Shown here: piece by piece, positions 1 through 5,339 of the stretch
Numbering within the stretch: position 1 is the first letter of the stretch
Layout of the letters: each line of letters opens with the position of its first letter
Origin: an uncultured Oxalobacteraceae bacterium
Lineage (GTDB): Bacteria > Pseudomonadota > Gammaproteobacteria > Burkholderiales > Burkholderiaceae
Direction: 5' to 3'
Assembly (NCBI GenBank): GCA_946478765.1
Contig: CAMLDH010000214.1
Coordinates: 1 to 6,850 of the forward strand
DNA: 6,850 nt
Notes under the pieces: generated by a model
The model's database searches: none
The model's input: the letters and a program-made list of their open reading frames with translations, nothing else
What the model was told of the DNA's origin: nothing
Made by a program: the position numbers and the translations under genes

Positions 1-90
1 TACTCCTTTCGCTTGAATTTCCAGTGCACCACAAAACCCCTGCTTCACCGCCTTGCATTGCATCCCGCTACGACCGCCAAATTACCTAAC

Positions 91-118
91 TTATTACTGC
101 GCGGTTATTACTGCGCGG
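91..118. repeat. 14-nt perfect tandem duplication
   Basis: The unit TTATTACTGCGCGG occurs twice head to tail (91-104 and 105-118) without mismatch. It lies in non-coding DNA. It is probably a replication-slippage product; no known binding site is recognised. Confidence 0.85.
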
Positions 119-190
119 GCTCTTACCTTTCCCATGACCTTGCTGGAATGACCAAAGTGGTCCGGATAGCGGCCAAAATCATGCGCATCC

Positions 191-233
191 ACTCTTCATC
201 ATTCCTCATCATTCCTCATCATTCCTCATCATT
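191..233. repeat. 10-nt tandem array in the leader
   Basis: Three perfect copies of ATTCCTCATC occupy 201-230. A degenerate copy (ACTCTTCATC, 8 of 10) precedes them at 191-200 and a partial unit (ATT) follows. The period is close to one helical turn, so all copies would face the same side of the DNA. That could suit a cooperative binding site, or it may simply be a slippage-prone simple repeat. Confidence 0.8.
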
Positions 234-414
234 AAACACAAAATTCACGTTCTTCCGCATTGCGTGATGCAAGGAAATAGCTGCGCGCAATCCTCGGAAA
301 CCCGCGCCAGCATTCGCTTTCCACTCTATTGATGCAGTAGTGAAGCCTTCCATTTTCGGCGATCGCCGGTTCTTCTCCCCTTGTGCAGGAGGGTTGTCGA
401 TGCTGGAACGAATA

Positions 415-444
415 TTGGCAGCATGACCACATAAGGACTATAAG
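415..444 (+). promoter_or_regulatory. Candidate sigma70 promoter for the exported-protein cluster
   Basis: A -35-like TTGGCA (415-420, 5 of 6 to consensus) and a -10-like TATAAG (439-444, 5 of 6) are separated by 18 nt. Transcription would start near 451, giving a leader of about 43 nt before the ATG at 494. It is the best promoter match seen upstream of the first gene. It was found by eye, so it remains a prediction. Confidence 0.5.
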
Positions 445-493
445 CGATCCGCGTTTATTGCCTTTTTCTTTTCTAATTACAGGAACAAACATC

Positions 494-1336
494 ATGACAA
501 CAAATAAGACGACTACTACAATTTCCATCGGCATTGCAACATTGCTGGTGCCATTGTCGGTATTCGCTACCCAACCCGGCGCAAGCGTACCCTGCGTCGT
601 ACCCGGCGTAAGCATTCCCGGCGCAAGCGGATACGGCGTAAGCATTCCCGGCGTAAGCATTCCCGGCGCAAGCATTCCCGGCGCAAGCGGATACGGCGCA
701 AGCGGATACGGCGGCATCAACATTCATAGCGGCGTGAACGGCAGTTTCTCCCTCGGCGCCAACGGAACGGCGACGTCGTATGCGCAGAACAGCGAAGCAG
801 CGACCGCAAAGATCGGTGCAACCACCAGCTTCACACCGAATTACAGCACGGTGGCAGCGGGCGTCTCCGGTGCAACGACGAGCGACAGCGCCGGTCAGGC
901 ATATAACATCAGCACCGGTTCCGGAATGGGCACGGCAGCATCGTTCGGCTCTTCCGCAACTCTGGTTGGTGGCACGACCTCTATTCAAGGCGTGACCGCG
1001 GGCTTTAACGGTGGCGGCTCGGGTACGCAGACAAGCAATGTCATTCAGGCGGGCACTAACCAAGGCAGCTATGTGACGGGGCAGACCTTGTCCGGTTTCG
1101 ACGCGGGAGTGAATTACGCTCGGACAGCCACAACCACTTTTCCTGTTGCCGGTGTTGGCGGCAGCCGGTCGTCAACGGTAAGCCTCTCGGCGTTCAACTC
1201 GGGATATGCAAGCGGTGCGAATTCCATGGGTGCCCTGACAGGCATGAATGCGGCAGGCATCGCCAATATTGGATCGTCCGGCCAATTCTTCGGCAATGGA
1301 AACATGTCCGCCACCATCAATACGGTCGCGCCATGA
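494..1336 (+). CDS. Secreted Gly/Ser/Thr-rich protein with pentapeptide-repeat block
   Basis: I do not recognise a named family. The 280-residue product starts with a Sec signal peptide: Thr/Lys-rich n-region, hydrophobic core ISIGIATLLVPLSV, likely cleavage after VFA at residue 25. Residues 28-73 form a block of five-residue units of two kinds, G[VA]SIP and GASGY. The remainder is low-complexity Gly/Ala/Ser/Thr with scattered Asn, Gln and aromatics, and only one Cys (residue 34). The start at 494 is chosen because AGGA (481-484) precedes it at normal spacing and it begins the signal peptide; an in-frame ATG at 383 would put 37 atypical residues before it. The composition suits an extracellular structural, matrix or adhesin-like polypeptide, possibly a functional amyloid, but no catalytic or named domain supports this. 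The next gene begins 31 nt downstream and probably shares its transcript. Confidence 0.8.
   Translation: MTTNKTTTTISIGIATLLVPLSVFATQPGASVPCVVPGVSIPGASGYGVSIPGVSIPGASIPGASGYGASGYGGINIHSGVNGSFSLGANGTATSYAQNSEAATAKIGATTSFTPNYSTVAAGVSGATTSDSAGQAYNISTGSGMGTAASFGSSATLVGGTTSIQGVTAGFNGGGSGTQTSNVIQAGTNQGSYVTGQTLSGFDAGVNYARTATTTFPVAGVGGSRSSTVSLSAFNSGYASGANSMGALTGMNAAGIANIGSSGQFFGNGNMSATINTVAP
605..709 (+). repeat. Seven 15-nt coding tandem repeats
   Basis: Seven 15-nt units begin with GGCGYAAGC and end with either ATTCCC (type A) or GGATAC (type B). The order is A-B-A-A-A-B-B. Each encodes one pentapeptide, G[VA]SIP or GASGY. A diverged unit lies just upstream at 578-592 and is followed by a 12-nt shortened unit. 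Because 15 is divisible by 3, gain or loss of a copy changes protein length without shifting the frame. The near-identity of copies at DNA level implies recent expansion or ongoing homogenisation. Confidence 0.9.
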
Positions 1337-1367
1337 TCGTCTCGTCTTCCATGAAACAGGAAAGATC

Positions 1368-1970
1368 ATGAAAATCAAAACACTCATTTTGCTGGTGGCT
1401 GCCTCTTGCACGGGGGCGGCCTTGGCCGATGATGGTCTTGCGCTTCGCCCTAGTTACGATTTGCAGCAAGCGTCAGCGGCGAAGTCCGCCCTCGAGCCCG
1501 CTGCAACGACGACCAATTCCAACTCGACTGCAACCGCAACGACGAGCAGCCAAGGCGGCGCTGCTCAAGGCGTTGGAAGTCAGGGGCAGTCGTTGTCGAT
1601 CGACAGCCATGCCGTCTACGAGGCCCCGCAGCGCAACCCGGTCGCGACAGCGATCGCTCCTGCTCTGACCAGCAGCAACGATACCTGTATGGGTTCCACA
1701 TCCGTGGGCGGCAGCGCGGTGTCGTTTGCGTTCAGCGTCGGAAGCTCCTGGACCGATGAGAACTGCGTGATGCTCAAGAATGCGCGCGAGATCTGGAACA
1801 TGGGCTTCAAGGGGGCTGCGCTGGCTCGCCTGTGCATGGATACGCTGAACAAGGAGGCGCTCGAAGCCACCGGCATTCAATGCCCGGTCCGGTCAACGGC
1901 AAAAGCGCAATCGTCGGAGACAAGCGCGGCGAATGACAACAGCGCCATGCAGGATATATATGCCCATTGA
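1368..1970 (+). CDS. Secreted protein with C-terminal four-cysteine module
   Basis: The 200-residue product has a clear Sec signal peptide (MKIK, then LILLVAASCTGAA, likely cleavage after ALA at residue 20). The Cys at residue 14 sits in a poor lipobox context, so I do not call it a lipoprotein. Residues 35-100 are a Ser/Thr/Ala/Gln-rich linker. Residues 105-173 are compact and ordered, with four Cys (107, 133, 156, 172), a Gly/Ser/Phe stretch, the motif SSWTDENC and an amphipathic helix around LKNAREIWNMGFKGAALARLC. Two disulphides in the periplasm or outside the cell are likely. I have the impression of similar CMGS...WTDENC modules in hypothetical proteins of Burkholderiales, but cannot name a function. 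AGGAAAG (1358-1364) precedes the ATG. The gene is 31 nt behind the repeat protein, which suggests joint expression. Confidence 0.8.
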   Translation: MKIKTLILLVAASCTGAALADDGLALRPSYDLQQASAAKSALEPAATTTNSNSTATATTSSQGGAAQGVGSQGQSLSIDSHAVYEAPQRNPVATAIAPALTSSNDTCMGSTSVGGSAVSFAFSVGSSWTDENCVMLKNAREIWNMGFKGAALARLCMDTLNKEALEATGIQCPVRSTAKAQSSETSAANDNSAMQDIYAH

Positions 1971-1986
1971 TAACGAGCCGCACAGG

Positions 1987-2050
1987 AACAAGTTGGCGAA
2001 CTTTGAGACCGGTTTCAGTCTTGATCACTTTAAAGATTCGCCAACTTGTT
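1987..2050. repeat. 14-bp perfect inverted repeat between genes
   Basis: AACAAGTTGGCGAA (1987-2000) is matched by its exact reverse complement at 2037-2050, with a 36-nt interior. Inside it, CTTT/AAAG and AGAC/GTCT allow partial further pairing. It lies 16 nt after the stop of the four-cysteine protein and 40 nt before the next ATG. No T-tract follows the right arm, so it is not a classical intrinsic terminator. It may be an mRNA-stabilising stem, a regulator-binding palindrome or a very small mobile-element relic. Confidence 0.8.
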
Positions 2051-2090
2051 TCGGCGTGACTCCTAAGCAATGAGCGCGCGAGGAGATACC

Positions 2091-2519
2091 ATGAAAATAT
2101 TCATTCCATTTGTATTGCTTGCTGCAACGTGCAGTATCGCCGCAGCGGCAAGCGGCAATTTTCAGATCGAGCGAATGGCGTCCGGCTCGGGAACGCCGGC
2201 AGTAGGGGAGACGAACGGAACAGAAACGGCGGAACACGTCGCCGATGGTTTGTATCATGTCTCGAACTTTTTGCCCGGCTTTCCCACCGCAGCGACTATC
2301 TGGCCCAGAGAGGTGCCGATTACATGCGGCCTGGACCACGCAACCCAGCGCAAGACATGCAGCGGCTACCGTGTGATTCCCGCGATAGGCCGCGGCGAGT
2401 ATATCTTCGTCCGGCCGATGGAGGTCCCGGCGCCGCCACCGGCGCCGATAACGGTGTCCGCGCCGCCTGAACCCAAGCCGGTGCCGGTGCCGGTCACGGT
2501 CAAAAAGCCGCTGGGTTGA
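2091..2519 (+). CDS. Exported protein with Pro-rich tail, apparently the N-terminal part of a split envelope enzyme
   Basis: The 142-residue product begins with a Sec signal peptide (MKIF, IPFVLLAATC, likely cut after AAA near residue 20). Residues 45-110 form a small folded region with two Cys (79 and 90), the segment LPGFPTAATIWPREVPITC and the segment GRGEYIFVRP. I do not recognise it as a named domain. Residues 111-140 are a Pro/Val/Lys linker (APPPAPITVSAPPEPKPVP), which normally joins domains rather than ending a protein. AGGAGA (2081-2086) is a strong ribosome-binding site for this ATG. The frame stops at TGA (2517-2519), and only two sense codons later the YkuD-like frame begins in the same phase. 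I infer that this and the next entry were one protein of about 260 residues; otherwise this is a free-standing secreted protein. Confidence 0.75.
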   Translation: MKIFIPFVLLAATCSIAAAASGNFQIERMASGSGTPAVGETNGTETAEHVADGLYHVSNFLPGFPTAATIWPREVPITCGLDHATQRKTCSGYRVIPAIGRGEYIFVRPMEVPAPPPAPITVSAPPEPKPVPVPVTVKKPLG

Positions 2520-2525
2520 CGCATC

Positions 2526-2876
2526 ATGATTGTCGTCAATCTGGCGCTGGCCTCGATCTGTTTTTCTGGGGCATGCCATCCGGCCCTGGTCGGAACCAAC
2601 ACGCCTGCCGGCACGTTTGCGTTATCGCAACAGCAAACCACGGAGCCGGGATACGGGGGAGATCTCCTGGTCTATCGGGAAGACGAAAAGAATCTGTGGG
2701 CAATTCACCGCGTCTACACCCTGAATCCCACAGAGCGCAGAGTAGAGCGGCTTGTTTCCGGCAGCGTTCACCAACGACGCGCCGTGACAAAAGGCTGTAT
2801 TAACATCATGCCGGACGTCTACCAGAAGCTGATGGACTGCTGCAGCAAGGACTTTCTCGTTATTAATCAAAATTAA
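2526..2876 (+). CDS. Compact YkuD-like L,D-transpeptidase domain, lacking its own signal peptide
   Basis: The 116-residue product reads as a small YkuD (L,D-transpeptidase) fold. IVVNLALASICF (residues 2-13) fits the opening beta strands, TPAGTF (26-31) the usual TPxGxF turn, IH (60-61) the histidine strand, and TKGCIN (88-93) the [ST]xGC[IV][NR] active-site loop, with Cys91 as predicted nucleophile and His61 as partner. The family makes 3-3 cross-links in peptidoglycan or anchors proteins to it, in the periplasm. Two more Cys (105, 106) lie near the end. The hydrophobic N-terminus has no basic residues and appears to belong to the domain, so this frame alone would be cytoplasmic. There is no clear ribosome-binding site before ATG 2526. 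Both points support expression as the C-terminal half of the preceding gene, through the TGA at 2517. The family call rests on motifs only. Confidence 0.65.
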   Translation: MIVVNLALASICFSGACHPALVGTNTPAGTFALSQQQTTEPGYGGDLLVYREDEKNLWAIHRVYTLNPTERRVERLVSGSVHQRRAVTKGCINIMPDVYQKLMDCCSKDFLVINQN

Positions 2877-3333
2877 CGCAAAAGTCGCATGGCGCGTTGG
2901 GCTAACGCTACCGCGCTCATGGCGACGCTGGCAAGATGCTTCGGCCATAATTCCAAATACGGACGAATCAACGACCATTCCTCTCTCGTGACAGAGACGT
3001 CCTGTCCCAATACGCATAACCGGGAACACGGTATGCAATTAGCCGCAGCCAAGTGTGTCCGGCGCTTCCGACGACGTTATAGCCCAAGCACCCCAGTTAA
3101 TTGCCCAAGCGGTGGCAGCATGGTCGGCATCGTTGCCAATATGCCGCTGATGGCATTGCCAGCCTGCCAGTATTAACAGTTATTTTGATTAAAAATATTT
3201 GTTACGCGCACATGCGTGCCATGCGGTTGTCTGATGTGCAATCCCATAAAAGCAGTATGGGCCAATGCTCGTACTTTAGATAAAATTCTTGCATGAAAGC
3301 AACGGCGAAATAATACGCAATTTTGTTAGCTAA
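2877..3333. other. Gene-free stretch, AT-rich towards the right
   Basis: No frame on either strand gives a credible protein. The 95-residue + frame at 2889-3176 is Arg/Cys-rich and has no ribosome-binding site. On the - strand, the frame at 2622-3038 is mainly the complement of the transpeptidase gene. From about 3175 the DNA turns AT-rich and could hold a promoter for the oxygenase operon. A -10-like TAAAAT occurs at 3281-3286, but I see no matching -35 box at 16-18 nt. No tRNA, rRNA or clear terminator was seen. Confidence 0.4.
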
Positions 3334-3440
3334 GGAACGTGTACGGAATAACTTCCCGATTTATCTCACGGCGGACTGGCGCCTTGCACTGCATTCTATT
3401 GAACGCATCCAAATCGGGAAGTTATTCCGTACACGTTTCC
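3334..3440. mobile_element. 107-bp MITE-like element with long terminal inverted repeats
   Basis: A 27-bp perfect inverted repeat (3336-3362 and 3411-3437) encloses 48 bp of unrelated sequence. The outer arm core reads GTGTACGGAATAACTTCCCG, and with a 1-nt indel the arms extend to GGAA...TTCC at 3334 and 3440. The element has no coding capacity. Size and architecture fit a miniature inverted-repeat transposable element or collapsed insertion-sequence ends. I could not assign it to an IS family and see no convincing target-site duplication. In RNA it would form a very stable hairpin about 70 nt before the oxygenase start, so it may also affect expression of that operon. Confidence 0.6.
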
Positions 3441-3509
3441 AATCAAAATTTTGGTATACGCATCCGATAGCCAAAATACATTTCCTCCACCCCACCAAAA
3501 AATGAGCCC

Positions 3510-4571
3510 ATGTCTTTGTCTGCCGTATTAAGTCACTCAATTCAATCCTCGCCTGATAGACGAATTTCGCAATTTGTGTCAAAAAGTAAAATTCCTGAAA
3601 TTCATTTCTCCTATCAGGAAAATCTGGCGTTGCGCCAACATTTCTCCGCATCAGCGGTTATCGATTGCGAAAGCGCAATCGCGGCCATGCCAACTCTGGG
3701 AAAAGTCTTGCGCGAAGTGATCGCCGACGAAAATATCCAGGTGCTTGATCGCTTTTCCAAAAGCGACGATTTTGCCTTGATCATCAGGAATATGCCGATC
3801 GATCATGATTTGCCACCCACCCCCTACACGTTGGATCCCAGCATGCAGCCCGTCACTATGGCAATCTTGTCAGTATTAAGTATTTTCGCCTCCATCGGCA
3901 TACACCCGCTCGCTTACCAAGGTGAAAATGACGAAAGCTTCATCCGTCATGTTGTTCCGAAAAGGCATGCGGAGACCACGATCAGTTCTTACGGGTCGAA
4001 GATGCACTTAGGCATGCATGCCGACAACCCTCACCTGCCATTGCAAACCGAAGCGGTGAGCGACATCTCCGCCTGTCCGGAGTATTTGTCGCTCACCGGG
4101 GTGCGTTGCGAGTTGGGTGTACCCACCCGTATCGTCGACATCCGCAGCGTGCTGAACGATCTGCCGGAGTTTGTGCTTGAGGAATTAATGAGAGCGCATT
4201 TTTCGATCAAGCGTCCCGAATCTTTTGCCGATCAAAGCCTGGTATTGACGGCACCTCTGGTTGTCAAGAATGAGCAAGGTCAACTGTTATGTCGCTATAA
4301 CAAGGCCAATGTCAGTGCCACTACGGCGGCGGCCGAGTTCGCCCTGAACGTGCTGGAAGCTAGCGCGCATTTTCCCCAACACGAGCATTGCATCCTGCTG
4401 CAGCAGGGCGATTCCTTGATTTTCAAGAATCAACGCACCCTGCATGCCCGCGACGGCTTTACGCCGCGCTTCGACGGCATGGACCGATGGCTCATACGCG
4501 TGTTTGGTATCGGTGAGATGGCGCGCACCCTGCCTGTATCCGCCGATAAACCGTATATTGTCAAAGCCTGA
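3510..4571 (+). CDS. TauD/clavaminate-synthase-like Fe(II)/2-oxoglutarate oxygenase
   Basis: The 353-residue product has the marks of the clavaminate-synthase/asparagine-oxygenase branch of the TauD family, cytosolic enzymes that couple 2-oxoglutarate decarboxylation to hydroxylation, often of free or carrier-bound amino acids. The iron ligands are HAD (His170, Asp172) and a distal His312 in NQRTLHARDGFTPRFDG. Arg326 in DRWLIR, 14 residues after the distal His, is placed to bind 2-oxoglutarate. CPEYLSLTGVR (189-199) matches the strand after the first ligands. Length is usual for the family. The substrate cannot be read from the sequence. The ATG at 3510 has no good Shine-Dalgarno, but the next in-frame Met is at residue 60, inside the domain, so I keep it. 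The permease starts 3 nt after the stop, so the two are surely co-transcribed, and a trans-editing deacylase follows. An amino-acid hydroxylase role is the best inference. Confidence 0.85.
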   Translation: MSLSAVLSHSIQSSPDRRISQFVSKSKIPEIHFSYQENLALRQHFSASAVIDCESAIAAMPTLGKVLREVIADENIQVLDRFSKSDDFALIIRNMPIDHDLPPTPYTLDPSMQPVTMAILSVLSIFASIGIHPLAYQGENDESFIRHVVPKRHAETTISSYGSKMHLGMHADNPHLPLQTEAVSDISACPEYLSLTGVRCELGVPTRIVDIRSVLNDLPEFVLEELMRAHFSIKRPESFADQSLVLTAPLVVKNEQGQLLCRYNKANVSATTAAAEFALNVLEASAHFPQHEHCILLQQGDSLIFKNQRTLHARDGFTPRFDGMDRWLIRVFGIGEMARTLPVSADKPYIVKA

Positions 4572-4574
4572 TCG

Positions 4575-5339
4575 ATGCTAACTATTTCACTTTTATGCAT
4601 GTTTGCCTTCGCCGCCGGCTTAATTGACGCGGCAGTCGGGGGCGGCGGACTGATACAGATTCCCGCACTGTTTAACCTATTGCCAAACACGTCGTCGGCA
4701 GCGCTACTCGGTACCAACAAGGTCGCGGCCGCATGCGGCACCGCGTTCGCGGCCAAATCGTTCATCGGCAAAATACACATTCCATGGCGTCTGGTGTTGC
4801 CGGCCGCAATCAGTGCGTTCGGCATGTCTTTCCTCGGTGCGGCAGCAGTGTCGACAGTGCCCCAGAGTCTCATCCGCCCGGTGGTACTTGTGCTGCTGGT
4901 GCTCATGGCCATCTATACATTTTTCAAAAAGGATTTCGGGGCCGTTCAAAGACCCCGGAAAATCACTTCGCGTGAACACATCCTGGCGGTCGTGATCGGA
5001 GGCAGCATCGGTTTCTACGACGGCCTGTTCGGCCCCGGAACCGGCAGCTTCCTGATATTTTTGTTTATCCGCTTCTTTGCCTTCGATTTTGTACAGGCAT
5101 CGGCTTGTGCGAAGATCGTCAACTTAGCGACCAATGTCGCGGCGCTACTGTTTTTCATTCCTGCAGGAAAAGTGCTGTATGCATTCGCAGCGCCCATGGC
5201 AGTGTGCAATATCTTGGGTGCACTTACCGGCAGTTGGATAGCCATGCACAAGGGGGCCGCATTCGTGCGTATCTTGTTCCTCGTTTTACTTGTTATCCTG
5301 ATCTCAAAACTGGCCTATGACCTCATTCCCCATGGATAA
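4575..5339 (+). CDS. TSUP-family (TauE/SafE, YfcA-like) membrane permease
   Basis: The 254-residue product is an inner-membrane protein with about eight hydrophobic segments. It carries the two hallmark loops of the TSUP family: AGLIDAAVGGGGLIQIPAL (residues 14-32) and its internal repeat GFYDGLFGPGTGSF (146-159), with GTNK at 46-49. Family members move small anions such as sulfite, sulfoacetate, sulfolactate or other organic acids, frequently outward. The substrate here cannot be inferred from motifs. The ATG lies 3 nt after the oxygenase stop without a clear ribosome-binding site, which suggests translational coupling. The 3' end overlaps the next gene by 8 or 23 nt. Placed between an oxygenase and a tRNA-editing enzyme, it is a candidate exporter of the oxygenase product. 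Confidence 0.9.
   Translation: MLTISLLCMFAFAAGLIDAAVGGGGLIQIPALFNLLPNTSSAALLGTNKVAAACGTAFAAKSFIGKIHIPWRLVLPAAISAFGMSFLGAAAVSTVPQSLIRPVVLVLLVLMAIYTFFKKDFGAVQRPRKITSREHILAVVIGGSIGFYDGLFGPGTGSFLIFLFIRFFAFDFVQASACAKIVNLATNVAALLFFIPAGKVLYAFAAPMAVCNILGALTGSWIAMHKGAAFVRILFLVLLVILISKLAYDLIPHG

Larger units (their letters stand above)
1..414. other. Non-coding leader with no convincing gene
   Basis: No reading frame here has a plausible start, ribosome-binding site and protein-like composition; an open stretch at 13-267 on the + strand looks random and runs through the tandem repeats. The stretch holds a 14-nt tandem duplication (91-118), a 10-nt tandem array (191-233) and a 12-bp perfect palindrome CGGCGATCGCCG (357-368). 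A gene to the left, if any, ends before the window. The region most likely serves as upstream regulatory or spacer DNA for the exported-protein cluster that begins at 494. Confidence 0.5.

Noticed and set aside
49..62. GCCTTGCATTGCAT resembling GCCTTGCACTGCAT inside the inverted-repeat element (3381-3394)
   Set aside because: A 13 of 14 match over one short segment with no shared flanks; too little to call a second copy of the element.
232..723. 163-codon open frame on the - strand with repeated MLTPG/YPLAPG units
   Set aside because: The repeats are the complement of the 15-nt coding repeats of the + strand gene, which has a signal peptide and ribosome-binding site; the - strand frame also crosses the promoter region.
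473..1063. 196-codon - strand frame rich in Cys, Ala and Gly
   Set aside because: It is antisense to the secreted repeat protein and its apparent repeats only mirror that gene's DNA repeats.
2025..2579. 184-codon - strand frame, very rich in Arg and His
   Set aside because: Composition typical of the complement of a GC-rich gene; it spans two real + strand genes and an intergenic inverted repeat.
2622..3038. 138-codon - strand frame opposite the transpeptidase-like gene
   Set aside because: No ribosome-binding site and no recognisable motif; the opposing + strand frame has coherent YkuD motifs.
2889..3176. 95-codon + strand frame in the gap before the oxygenase operon
   Set aside because: No ribosome-binding site, random-looking composition and no family resemblance. 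A shorter protein-like stretch in another frame (about 3057-3141) has a stop directly upstream and no start.
3361..3651. 96-codon - strand frame covering the inverted-repeat element
   Set aside because: It runs through the hairpin arms and into the antisense of the oxygenase start; no family match.
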